NCBI RefSeq assembly: GCF_035953295.1
Contig: NZ_CP108370.1
Location: forward strand, 806,001-870,000
Origin: Streptomyces sp. NBC_01335
Lineage (GTDB): Bacteria > Actinomycetota > Actinomycetes > Streptomycetales > Streptomycetaceae
Reading direction: 5' to 3'
DNA: 64,000 nt
The first letter of the stretch is position 1. The number at the start of each line of letters is the position of its first letter. The notes under the pieces are model-generated. The model saw nothing but the letters and a program-made list of their open reading frames with translations. It did no database searches and had not been told where the DNA came from. The position numbers and the translations under genes are program-made. This document shows, piece by piece, positions 7,583 to 15,406 of the stretch.

Positions 7583-9388
7583 TCACCCCGCGGCGGGCTC
7601 CAGGCGGGTGTCCCGGCGGATGAGCGCGGCGTAGCGGCCGTCCTGCGCGAGGAGCTCCTCGTGCGTGCCCCGCTCGACCGTGCGGCCGCCCTCCAGTACG
7701 ACGATCTGGTCCGCGTCCCGGATGGTGGAGAGGCGGTGGGCGATGGTGAGCGTGGTGCGACCGGCCGAGAGCGCGTCGATCGCCTCCTGCACGGCGTGTT
7801 CCGTACGGGTGTCGAGGGCGCTGGTCGCCTCGTCGAGCACCAGGATCGGGGGGTCGCGCAGGATCGTACGGGCGATGGCGAGGCGCTGTTTCTCACCGCC
7901 GGAGAAGCGGTGGCCGCGCTCGCCGACGAGGGTGTCGTACCCGTCGGGGAGCGAGGCGATGTGGTCGTGGATCTGTGCGGCGCGCGCCGCCGCCTCGATC
8001 TCCTCGTCGGTGGCGTCGGGCTTGGCGAACCGGAGGTTCTCGGCGACCGAGGCGTGGAAGAGGTAGGTCTCCTGCGAGACCACGCCGACCGCCCTCGCGA
8101 GGGAGTCGAAGTCGAGGTCCCGGACGTCGACCCCGTCGATCGTCACCCGGCCGGATGTGACGTCGTACAGCCGGGGTACGAGGTAGCTCAGCGTGGACTT
8201 GCCGGACCCGGTGGGGCCGACCACCGCCAGGCTGCCGCCCGCGGGCACCTTCACGTCGATGTCGTCGAGGGTGGGTCCGCTCTTCTCGTCGTAGCCGAAG
8301 CCGACGTGCTCGAAGGCGACCTCTCCGCGGATGCGGTCCAGGCTGACGGGGCTCGCGGGCTCGGTGATGTCGACCTTGAGATCCAGGTACTCGAAGATGC
8401 GCTGGAAGAGCGCCAGGGAGGTCTGCATCTGGACGCCGGTCGCGAGCAGGCTCACCGCGGGCCGGAAGAGCCCCTGCTGGAGCGAGACGAAGGCGACGAG
8501 CGTGCCGATGGAGACGGCCGTGCTGCCGGAGTTCAGGGTCAGGCCGGCGGCCCAGTAGATGACGGCGGGCATGGCGGCCATGACGATGCCGATCGTCGAC
8601 ATCCGCCAGCGTCCCGCCATGTTGGCGCGGACTTCGAGGTCGACGAGTTGTTCCGACTCCTCGGCGAAGCCCTTGACCAGCGAGTCCGAGCGTCCCATCG
8701 TGCGGCCGAGCAGGATGCCGCTGACGGAGAGGGACTCGGTGACGGTCGCCGCCATCGCGGCCATCTGCCGCTGCCGCTGCGTGGTGATCTTCTTCCGCTC
8801 CCGTCCGACGCGGCGGCTGATCCAGACGAAGACGGGCAGCAGGAGCAGCGAGACGAGGGTGAGCCGCCAGTCGAGCGCGACCATCGCGACGACGGTGGCG
8901 ACGACGGCGGTGAGGTTCGAGACCAGGGAGGTGGCGGTGGAGGTGACGGTCGCCTGCATCCCGCCGATGTCGTTGGCGATGCGGGACTGCACCTCGCCGC
9001 TGCGGGTCCTGGTGAAGAAGGCCAGCGGCATCCGCTGGAGCTGGGTGTAGACGCCGGTGCGCAGGTCGTGCATGACGCGCTGGCCGACCGTGGTGGAGAT
9101 CAGGGTCTGGAGGACCCCGAAGACGCTGTTCATCACGGCGGTGGCGATCATCCCGAGCGCCAGCAGGGTGAGCAGGCCGGTGCGCCCCTGCGGTATGGCG
9201 GTGTCGAGGATCTCGCGGAGCAGGAAGGGGGAGGCGACCGACACCAGGGAGGAGGCGCCGACCAGCAGCCCGACCAGCGCGAGACGGCCGCGGTAGGGGA
9301 GGAAGAGGCGGAGGATGCGGCGCACCTCGGGGGGCGGCTGCGTGCCGTCCTTGGGTGGGGGCGTCCAGGTGGGTCCGTCGGGTTTCAT
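7583..9388 (-). CDS. ABC exporter half-transporter (fused membrane and ATPase domains)
   Basis: A 601-residue type IV ABC exporter subunit. Six membrane helices occupy about residues 30-320. The ATPase half is complete: Walker A GPTGSGKST near 391, signature FSGGEKQR near 497, Walker B ILVLDEATSALD near 516 and the switch His in IAHRLST near 549. With every motif intact it can work as a homodimer. A multidrug or lipid-type cargo is likely but not readable from sequence. AAGGAG sits 3 bases before the ATG at 9388; an ATG at 9400 adds four residues. It diverges from a MarR gene with a small intergenic space, a layout typical of ligand-induced efflux. Confidence 0.88.
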   Translation of the reverse strand: MKPDGPTWTPPPKDGTQPPPEVRRILRLFLPYRGRLALVGLLVGASSLVSVASPFLLREILDTAIPQGRTGLLTLLALGMIATAVMNSVFGVLQTLISTTVGQRVMHDLRTGVYTQLQRMPLAFFTRTRSGEVQSRIANDIGGMQATVTSTATSLVSNLTAVVATVVAMVALDWRLTLVSLLLLPVFVWISRRVGRERKKITTQRQRQMAAMAATVTESLSVSGILLGRTMGRSDSLVKGFAEESEQLVDLEVRANMAGRWRMSTIGIVMAAMPAVIYWAAGLTLNSGSTAVSIGTLVAFVSLQQGLFRPAVSLLATGVQMQTSLALFQRIFEYLDLKVDITEPASPVSLDRIRGEVAFEHVGFGYDEKSGPTLDDIDVKVPAGGSLAVVGPTGSGKSTLSYLVPRLYDVTSGRVTIDGVDVRDLDFDSLARAVGVVSQETYLFHASVAENLRFAKPDATDEEIEAAARAAQIHDHIASLPDGYDTLVGERGHRFSGGEKQRLAIARTILRDPPILVLDEATSALDTRTEHAVQEAIDALSAGRTTLTIAHRLSTIRDADQIVVLEGGRTVERGTHEELLAQDGRYAALIRRDTRLEPAAG

Positions 9389-9573
9389 GTGCTCCTTCAT
9401 GGGGGCTGCGGCACTGCGGAGGGCCGGGCGGCCCGCGCGGTGTCCTGGCGGGCGGGCCCGCGGGAGCACTGCGCACCGGTACACGTCGGGACAGCGGTCC
9501 GGCCCCGCCCGTCCCCCGGAGGGGGTCGGGCGATCCGAACCGTGAAGAGCGTACCTCACTGTTACCTACACTC

Positions 9574-9598
9574 ACAATGAACCTGGTCCTGATATTGT
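9574..9598. promoter_or_regulatory. probable MarR operator and leaderless promoter
   Basis: ACAAT (9574-9578) and ATTGT (9594-9598) form separated inverted arms in the divergent space. TATTGT (9593-9598) has the form of a -10 box whose start point would fall at or next to the ATG of the MarR gene at 9605, which also lacks a ribosome-binding site. This fits a leaderless, self-regulated transcript. Confidence 0.35.
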
Positions 9599-9604
9599 TC
9601 CGGC

Positions 9605-10048
9605 ATGGACTCCCCCGATTCCGACGGCCACCTCGCCGAACAGCTCCTGCGGCTCACCCGCCGGCTCCACCGCATCCAGAGCCGCCAGCTGGAGCCGATC
9701 GGCATCACGCCCGCGCAGTTCCGTCTGCTGCGCGCGGTCGCGCAGTACGACGCCCCGCCCCGGATGGCCGATCTCGCGCAGCGGCTGGACGTCGTCCCGC
9801 GCGCGGTGACCAGCCTGGTGGACGGCCTGGAGACGGGCGAGCGGGTGCGCAGGGCCCCCGATCCGGCGAACCGGCGCGTGGTGCGCATCGAGATCACCGA
9901 CAAGGGGCGGGCCACGCTCGGAGAGATGCGCGACGCGCGCCGAGCCGCCGCGGAGGAGATCCTGGCTCCGTTGACCGCCGAACAGCGCGAGGTGCTCGGC
10001 GGGCTGCTGGCCGCCCTGGTCGACGGACTGCCGGGGCGCCACTGCTGA
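9605..10048 (+). CDS. MarR family transcriptional regulator
   Basis: A 147-residue winged-helix regulator of usual MarR length. The DNA-binding core lies around 50-105, with ADLAQRLDVVPRAVTSLVDGLE as recognition helix and a basic wing with RRAPDPANRRVVRIEITDKG. Such proteins generally repress a neighbouring transporter until a phenolic or drug-like ligand binds. Here the divergent ABC exporter (start 9388) is the obvious target. No ribosome-binding site precedes the ATG, so translation may be leaderless. It ends in a CxH-like tail (PGRHC) of no known meaning. Confidence 0.9.
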   Translation: MDSPDSDGHLAEQLLRLTRRLHRIQSRQLEPIGITPAQFRLLRAVAQYDAPPRMADLAQRLDVVPRAVTSLVDGLETGERVRRAPDPANRRVVRIEITDKGRATLGEMRDARRAAAEEILAPLTAEQREVLGGLLAALVDGLPGRHC

Positions 10049-10103
10049 GCCGCCGCACCCGGCCGCGGGAGGACCGCGTCCGGCCGCCCGAGGGGATGCC
10101 GAG

Positions 10104-13100
10104 ATGCCGCAGACGCCACAGCCGCCGCAGTCGCAGTCGCCGCAGAAGCGACCGTTGCCCACGTTGCCGCTGCTGGAGCCGAAGCCGGAAGCCCTCCGTC
10201 CGGGCCGGGCGCGCGAGGCGGCCCCCGACCGCGTGTCCGACCGGAGCGCGGCGGGCACCCCGGAGCCGCTGCGCTCGGAGCTGGTCGCCCTGCTGGGCGC
10301 GGGGAAGGTGTTCTGGAAGGTCTCCGACCTGGTGAAGTACGCCTCCGACGCCAGTCCGTACCGCTTCCTGCCCCGGGTCGTGGTCGTCGCCGAGGACGTC
10401 GACGACGTCTCGGCGGTGCTGTCGTACGCGCACGGCAGGGGCCGGAACGTCGTCTTCCGGGCCGCCGGCACCAGCCTGAACGGCCAGGCCCAGGGCGAGG
10501 ACATCCTCGTCGACGTGCGCCGGCACTGGAGCGGGGTGACGGTGCTGGACGGCGGCGCGCGGGCCAGGATCCGCCCCGGCACCACCATCGCCCGGGCCAA
10601 CGCCACCCTCGCCCGGTACGGCCGGGTGCTCGGCCCCGACCCGGCCAGCGCGATCGCCTGCACGGTCGGCGGAGTCGTCGCCAACAACGCCTCCGGGATG
10701 ACCGCCGGCACCACCCGGAACTCCTACCGGACGGTCTCCTCGCTCTCCTTCGTCCTGCCGGGCGGCACGATGGTCGACACGGCCGACCCGGCCGCCGGCG
10801 AACTCCTCGCGCACGCGGAGCCCGGCCTCTGCGAGGGCCTGATGGCGCTGAAGGCGGAGATCGAGGCGGACGCGGCGCTGACCGCCCGCATCCGCGCCAA
10901 GTACGAGATCAAGAACACCAACGGCTACCGCCTGGACGCGTTCCTGGACGGCGCGACGCCGGTGGAGATCCTGCGCGGGCTGATGGTCGGTTCCGAGGGC
11001 ACCTTCGGTTTCCTCTCGGAGGTCGTCTTCGACACGCTGCCGCTCGACCGGCGGACCTCCACGGCGCTCCTCTTCTTTCCCTCGCTGACCGCCGCTGCCG
11101 CCGCCGTGCCGCTGTTCAACGCGGCCGGCGCCCTCGCCGTGGAACTGATGGACGGCAACACCCTGCGCGCCTCGGTCAGCGTGCGGGGCGTACCGGCCGA
11201 CTGGGCCGCTCTCCCCCGGGAGACGGCGGCCCTGCTCGTCGAGTTCCGGGCCCCGGACGAGGCGGGGCAGGAGGCGTACGAGCGGGCGGCGGCCGAGGTG
11301 GTGGCGGGGCTCTCCCTCGTCGCTCCGGCCGCGTCGGTCACCAACGCGTTCACCCGGGACGCGGGGACGATCAACGGGTACTGGAAGGCCCGCAAGGCGT
11401 TCGTCACCGCCGTCGGGGGCTCGCGCCCCTCGGGCACGACGCTGATCACGGAGGACTTCGCGGTCCCGCCGTCCCGGCTGGCGGAGGCCTGCGAGGCCCT
11501 GCTGGAGCTCCAGGCGCGCCACGGCTTCGACGCGGCGGTGGCGGGTCACGCGGCCCACGGCAACCTCCACTTCCTCCTGGCGTTCGACGCGGGCGTCGCC
11601 GCCGACGTCGAGCGGTACGCCGCGTTCATGGACGCGTTCTGCACGCTGGTGGTCGACCGGTTCGACGGTTCGCTGAAGGCCGAGCACGCCACCGGCCGCA
11701 ACATCGCCCCCTTCCTGGAGCGCGAATGGGGCCCGCGGGCGACGGAGCTGATGTGGCGGACGAAGCGGCTGATCGATCCGGACGGGGTGCTCGCCCCCCG
11801 CGTGGTCCTCGACCGTGATCCCCGCGCGCATCTGCGCGGCCTGAAGACGATCCCCTCCGTGGAGGCGGTCGCGGACCCGTGCATCGAGTGCGGTTTCTGC
11901 GAACCCACCTGCCCCAGCCAGGACCTCACCACCACGCCGCGCCAGCGGATCGTGCTGCGGCGGGAGATGCTGCGCCAGCCGGACGGCTCCCCCGTCGAGG
12001 ACGCGCTGCTCGACGCGTACGGCTACGACGCGGTCGACACCTGTGCGGGCGACTCCACCTGCATGCTGGCGTGCCCGGTCGGCATCGACACCGGCGCGAT
12101 GATGAAGGGCTTCCGCTCGCTGCGGCATTCGCCCCGCGAGGAACGGATCGCGACGCTCACCGCGCGGCATTTCCGGTTGGTGGAGTCGGCCGCCCGGCTC
12201 GCCGTGGCCGCGGCGGACCGGCTCGGCGACCGGGTGCGGGACCCGCTGCTGACGGCGGTGACCCGGCTCGCCCGTAAGGCGGTCCGCCCCGACCTGGTGC
12301 CCGAGTGGCTGCCGGAGATCCCGCCGGCGGCCTCTCGCAGGCTCCCGCCCACCGTGCGCCCCGGGGCGCACGCGGTCTACTTCCCGGCGTGCGTGAACCG
12401 TATCTTCGCCGGCCCCGAGGGGGACCTGGAGCCGTCTCTGGCGCACTCCGTCGTCGCCCTCTCCGCCCGCGCGGGCAGGCCGGTGTGGATCCCGGACGAC
12501 ACCGCCGGGACCTGCTGCGCGACGATCTGGCACTCCAAGGGGTACGACGCGGCCAACGCCGTGATGGCCAACCGGATCGTGGAGGCGGCGTGGGGCTGGA
12601 CCGGCGGCGGCGCCCTGCCGCTGGTGGTCGACGCCACCTCGTGCACCCTCGGCATCGCGCGGGAGGTCGTCCCGTACCTCACCGAGGACAACCGCGCCCT
12701 GCACCGGGAACTGACGGTGGTGGACTCCCTCGTCTGGGCGGCCGACGAACTGCTCCCCCGTCTCACGGTGGAGCGCAGGGCCGAGTCGGCCGTCGTCCAC
12801 CCGACGTGCTCGATGGAGCATCTGGACGTGGTGGACCGGCTGCGTACGCTCGCCGGGGCGTGCGCCCAGGAGGTGTTCCTGCCGGACGACGCGAAGTGCT
12901 GCGGGTTCGCCGGCGACCGCGGGATGCTGCACAAGGAGCTGACCGATTCGGCGACGGCCAAGGAGGCAGCCGAGGTCGACTCCCGTGACCACGACGCCCA
13001 TCTCTCGGCCAACCGGATGTGCGAGATCGGCATGACCCGGGCCACCGGGCACCCCTACCGCTCCGTCATGACGGAGTTGGAACGGGCGACGCGCCCGTCC

Positions 13101-13106
13101 GGCTGA
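10104..13106 (+). CDS. FAD-linked oxidase with C-terminal Fe-S and CCG domains (D-lactate/2-hydroxyacid dehydrogenase type)
   Basis: A 1000-residue respiratory-type oxidoreductase in which the GlcD-like flavin half and the GlcF-like iron-sulfur half are one chain. Residues 90-300 form the PCMH-type FAD domain (RAAGTSLNGQ, GGVVANNASGM), 300-570 the FAD-oxidase C-terminal domain, then two 4Fe-4S motifs: CIECGFCEPTCP at 593-604 and CAGDSTCMLACP from about 647. A cysteine-rich CCG domain with CCGFAGDRG near 933 completes it. D-lactate is the best-supported substrate for chains of this layout, but glycolate or another 2-hydroxyacid is possible. The first 50 residues are Pro/Gln-rich and probably disordered. 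GAGGGG precedes the ATG by 8 bases. Confidence 0.85.
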   Translation: MPQTPQPPQSQSPQKRPLPTLPLLEPKPEALRPGRAREAAPDRVSDRSAAGTPEPLRSELVALLGAGKVFWKVSDLVKYASDASPYRFLPRVVVVAEDVDDVSAVLSYAHGRGRNVVFRAAGTSLNGQAQGEDILVDVRRHWSGVTVLDGGARARIRPGTTIARANATLARYGRVLGPDPASAIACTVGGVVANNASGMTAGTTRNSYRTVSSLSFVLPGGTMVDTADPAAGELLAHAEPGLCEGLMALKAEIEADAALTARIRAKYEIKNTNGYRLDAFLDGATPVEILRGLMVGSEGTFGFLSEVVFDTLPLDRRTSTALLFFPSLTAAAAAVPLFNAAGALAVELMDGNTLRASVSVRGVPADWAALPRETAALLVEFRAPDEAGQEAYERAAAEVVAGLSLVAPAASVTNAFTRDAGTINGYWKARKAFVTAVGGSRPSGTTLITEDFAVPPSRLAEACEALLELQARHGFDAAVAGHAAHGNLHFLLAFDAGVAADVERYAAFMDAFCTLVVDRFDGSLKAEHATGRNIAPFLEREWGPRATELMWRTKRLIDPDGVLAPRVVLDRDPRAHLRGLKTIPSVEAVADPCIECGFCEPTCPSQDLTTTPRQRIVLRREMLRQPDGSPVEDALLDAYGYDAVDTCAGDSTCMLACPVGIDTGAMMKGFRSLRHSPREERIATLTARHFRLVESAARLAVAAADRLGDRVRDPLLTAVTRLARKAVRPDLVPEWLPEIPPAASRRLPPTVRPGAHAVYFPACVNRIFAGPEGDLEPSLAHSVVALSARAGRPVWIPDDTAGTCCATIWHSKGYDAANAVMANRIVEAAWGWTGGGALPLVVDATSCTLGIAREVVPYLTEDNRALHRELTVVDSLVWAADELLPRLTVERRAESAVVHPTCSMEHLDVVDRLRTLAGACAQEVFLPDDAKCCGFAGDRGMLHKELTDSATAKEAAEVDSRDHDAHLSANRMCEIGMTRATGHPYRSVMTELERATRPSG

Positions 13107-13211
13107 CGCGCCCTGGCCGGGTTGTCGAAGGTCCGGCCATGCGGCTTTGAGGAGAAATGCCGCCGATCCACGGAAAATCATTTGCCCGGAACGGCAGGAA
13201 AGGCAAACCTT

Positions 13212-13373
13212 AGGGCTGGCCCGTCATCCCTGGTGGGTGTGCGACGACAGCTACGGCACCTCGCCGCGTTGTCGGAACATCCGCATACATCCAGTATGCG
13301 GACGCTCCTCCGCCCTGCGATGCACCGCATCTGACGCCGCACACTGGTCCACCACGGATGACGGGCCAGCCCT
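13212..13373. repeat. 162-bp MITE-like palindromic element
   Basis: 18-bp perfect terminal inverted repeats (13212-13229 and 13356-13373, AGGGCTGGCCCGTCATCC). A second hairpin lies inside (TCCGCATAC 13280-13288 with GTATGCGGA 13294-13302). It fills most of the 365-bp space between the oxidoreductase and ABC genes and encodes nothing convincing. Its ends match the 55-bp element at 1811 and its centre matches the element at 44402. Confidence 0.85.
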
Positions 13374-13471
13374 TTGCTGTTTGCCCTTCACCACTTCGGT
13401 CAAGGCCGTCCCGGCTGGACGGCCTGTGGCCCGTCGCCGGTGGACTCCGTCCTTCCGATGCTTGGGACCTC

Positions 13472-15406
13472 ATGCAGATTCGTGATCTTCCGTACCGGGA
13501 CCCCGGCGATCCTGATGTCCGGTCCGGCCCTCGCTTCCTCCTCTGGATCGGCCGCAACCAGCTCAAGGGCCAGCTCAAGGCGCTCTCCTGGGGACTGTTC
13601 CACCAACTGGCCCTCGCCGGGCTGCCACTGGCGACCGGACTCGCGGTCCAGGCCGTCATCGACCGTTCCGGCGACCGGCTCGTGCTCTCCGGGGGCATGA
13701 TCCTGCTCCTCGGCATCGCCATCGCGCTCGGCGACACCATGCTCCACCGCGCCGCCGTCACCAACTGGATCACCGCCGCCGCCCGGGTGCAGCAACTCCT
13801 CGCGCGGCGGACCGCCGAACTCGGTTCGGCGCTGACGCGGCGGGTGGCCGCGGGCGAGGTGGTCTCCGTGTCGACCGCCGACGTCGAGAAGATCGGGTGG
13901 TTCGTCGAGGCGCTCTCCCGGTTCGTCGCCGCCGCGGCGGCCCTCGTGCTGATCTGCGTCGGACTGGTGGTCTACCTGCCGTCGCTGGGCGTCCTGGTGG
14001 CGCTCTCCGTACCCGTACTCGCCCTGGCGGTGCTGCCGTTGCTGCCCCGGGCGACCAAGCGGGCCGATCTCCAGCGGGAGAAGGCCGGCAAGGCCACCGA
14101 GCTGGCGTCGGACACCGTCGCGGGGCTGCGGGTGCTGCGCGGCATCGGCGGCGAGGACCTGTTCCTCGACCGCTACCGCCGCGCCTCCCAGGAGGTCCGC
14201 CGCGCGGCCGTGCACAACGCCCGTATGTGGTCGCTGATCTCGGCGGTCCAGGTGCTGCTGCCCGGCGCGCTGCTGATCGCGCTGGTCGGGTACGGGGCCG
14301 GGCTCGCCCGGGACGGCGAGATCCGGGTGGGGCAGCTGGTCACCGTGTTCAACTCGGCGGTGCTGCTGCTGTACCCGATGCGCCAGTTCACCGAGATCGC
14401 CATGGCCTACTCCTTCTCCCGCCCCTCCGCGCGGCGCGCGGTCCGGGTGCTGGCGTTGCGCCGGGATGCCCGTCCCCCCGCCGTGGATGCCGGCGCGGCC
14501 ATCCCCTCCGGCGATCTGTACGACCCGGTCACCGGGCTGCTGGCCCCCGAGGGCCTCCTCACCGCGGTGGTCTGCGGCGACCCCGACGAGGCCGGCCGGC
14601 TGGCCGAACGCCTCGGCGGCCACGCTCCGGCCGACGCGGCGCCGGGCGAGAAGCCGGACAGCGCGTCGGGCGAGAAGCCGGACAGCGCGTCGGACGGGAA
14701 CGTGCTGCCACCGGCCCCGCCGTCGGTGCTGCTGGGCGGGGTCGCGCTGGACGAGCTGCCGCTGGAGCGGGCGCGTACCGCCGTCCTGGTCCAGGACAAG
14801 GAACCGGTGCTGCTCTCCGGCACGCTGCGGGAGTTGCTCGACGTACCGGCGTCGGGAGCGGTACACGCCGAGGACGCGCTGGCGGCGGCCCAGTGCGCCG
14901 ACGTGCTGGCCGCGCTCGCCCAGGCGTCCGTCGACGCGGACGGCGACCCGATGGGGACCCACATCACCGAGCGCGGCCGTTCGCTCTCCGGCGGACAGCG
15001 GCAGCGGCTCGCGCTGGCCCGTTCCCTGGTCACCGACCCCGATGTCCTCGTCCTCGACGAGCCGACCTCGGCCGTCGACTCCCACACGGAGGCCCGTGTC
15101 GGCGCCGGGATCAAGGAACTGCGCCGGGGCCGGACGACCGTGACGTTCTCCTCGTCGCCTCTGCTGCTGGACCTCGCCGACCGGGTCGTGCTGGTCCACG
15201 GCGGGACGGTCGTCGCGGCCGGGGAACACCGCGAACTCCTGCTCACCGAACCGCTCTACCGCTCGGTCGTCACCCGGGAGACCGAGGAGGAGACGGCGGC
15301 GACGGCGGGCGTACGGACCGGGCCCGCGCACGGGTCCGGGACGGACAGCGCCGTCGACGAGCTGAACAGCCTCCGGGAAGCCGGAGAGATCGAGGAGAGG
15401 GCATGA
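13472..15406 (+). CDS. ABC exporter subunit with degenerate ATPase domain (no Walker A)
   Basis: A 644-residue half-transporter: five to six membrane helices at about 30-330, then an ATPase-like domain. The nucleotide domain is oddly split in its conservation. The signature LSGGQRQR (about 506) and Walker B VLVLDEPTSAVD (about 525) are intact. The P-loop position reads VVCGDPDEAGRLAERLG (about 366), with no Gly-Lys-Ser/Thr, and the switch His is gone (TFSSSPLLL, about 557). Next to the lost P-loop is a Gly/Lys/Asp-rich insert with an eight-residue direct repeat, GEKPDSAS twice (392-407). It can therefore not bind ATP normally and must pair with the next gene, whose start overlaps its stop by 4 bases. 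ATG at 13472 chosen; the frame is open further upstream into the repeat. Confidence 0.85.
   Translation: MQIRDLPYRDPGDPDVRSGPRFLLWIGRNQLKGQLKALSWGLFHQLALAGLPLATGLAVQAVIDRSGDRLVLSGGMILLLGIAIALGDTMLHRAAVTNWITAAARVQQLLARRTAELGSALTRRVAAGEVVSVSTADVEKIGWFVEALSRFVAAAAALVLICVGLVVYLPSLGVLVALSVPVLALAVLPLLPRATKRADLQREKAGKATELASDTVAGLRVLRGIGGEDLFLDRYRRASQEVRRAAVHNARMWSLISAVQVLLPGALLIALVGYGAGLARDGEIRVGQLVTVFNSAVLLLYPMRQFTEIAMAYSFSRPSARRAVRVLALRRDARPPAVDAGAAIPSGDLYDPVTGLLAPEGLLTAVVCGDPDEAGRLAERLGGHAPADAAPGEKPDSASGEKPDSASDGNVLPPAPPSVLLGGVALDELPLERARTAVLVQDKEPVLLSGTLRELLDVPASGAVHAEDALAAAQCADVLAALAQASVDADGDPMGTHITERGRSLSGGQRQRLALARSLVTDPDVLVLDEPTSAVDSHTEARVGAGIKELRRGRTTVTFSSSPLLLDLADRVVLVHGGTVVAAGEHRELLLTEPLYRSVVTRETEEETAATAGVRTGPAHGSGTDSAVDELNSLREAGEIEERA

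Noticed and set aside
8331..9545. Long plus-strand frames opposite the ABC exporter gene, and similar long shadows elsewhere.
   Set aside because: High GC content keeps antisense frames open. They lack motifs and are Arg/Ala/Gly-rich.
13147..13485. An open frame of 112 codons running through the 162-bp palindromic element.
   Set aside because: It reads straight through both hairpins, has Cys/Arg/His-rich noise, no ribosome-binding site and overlaps the ABC gene start. It is a repeat artefact.
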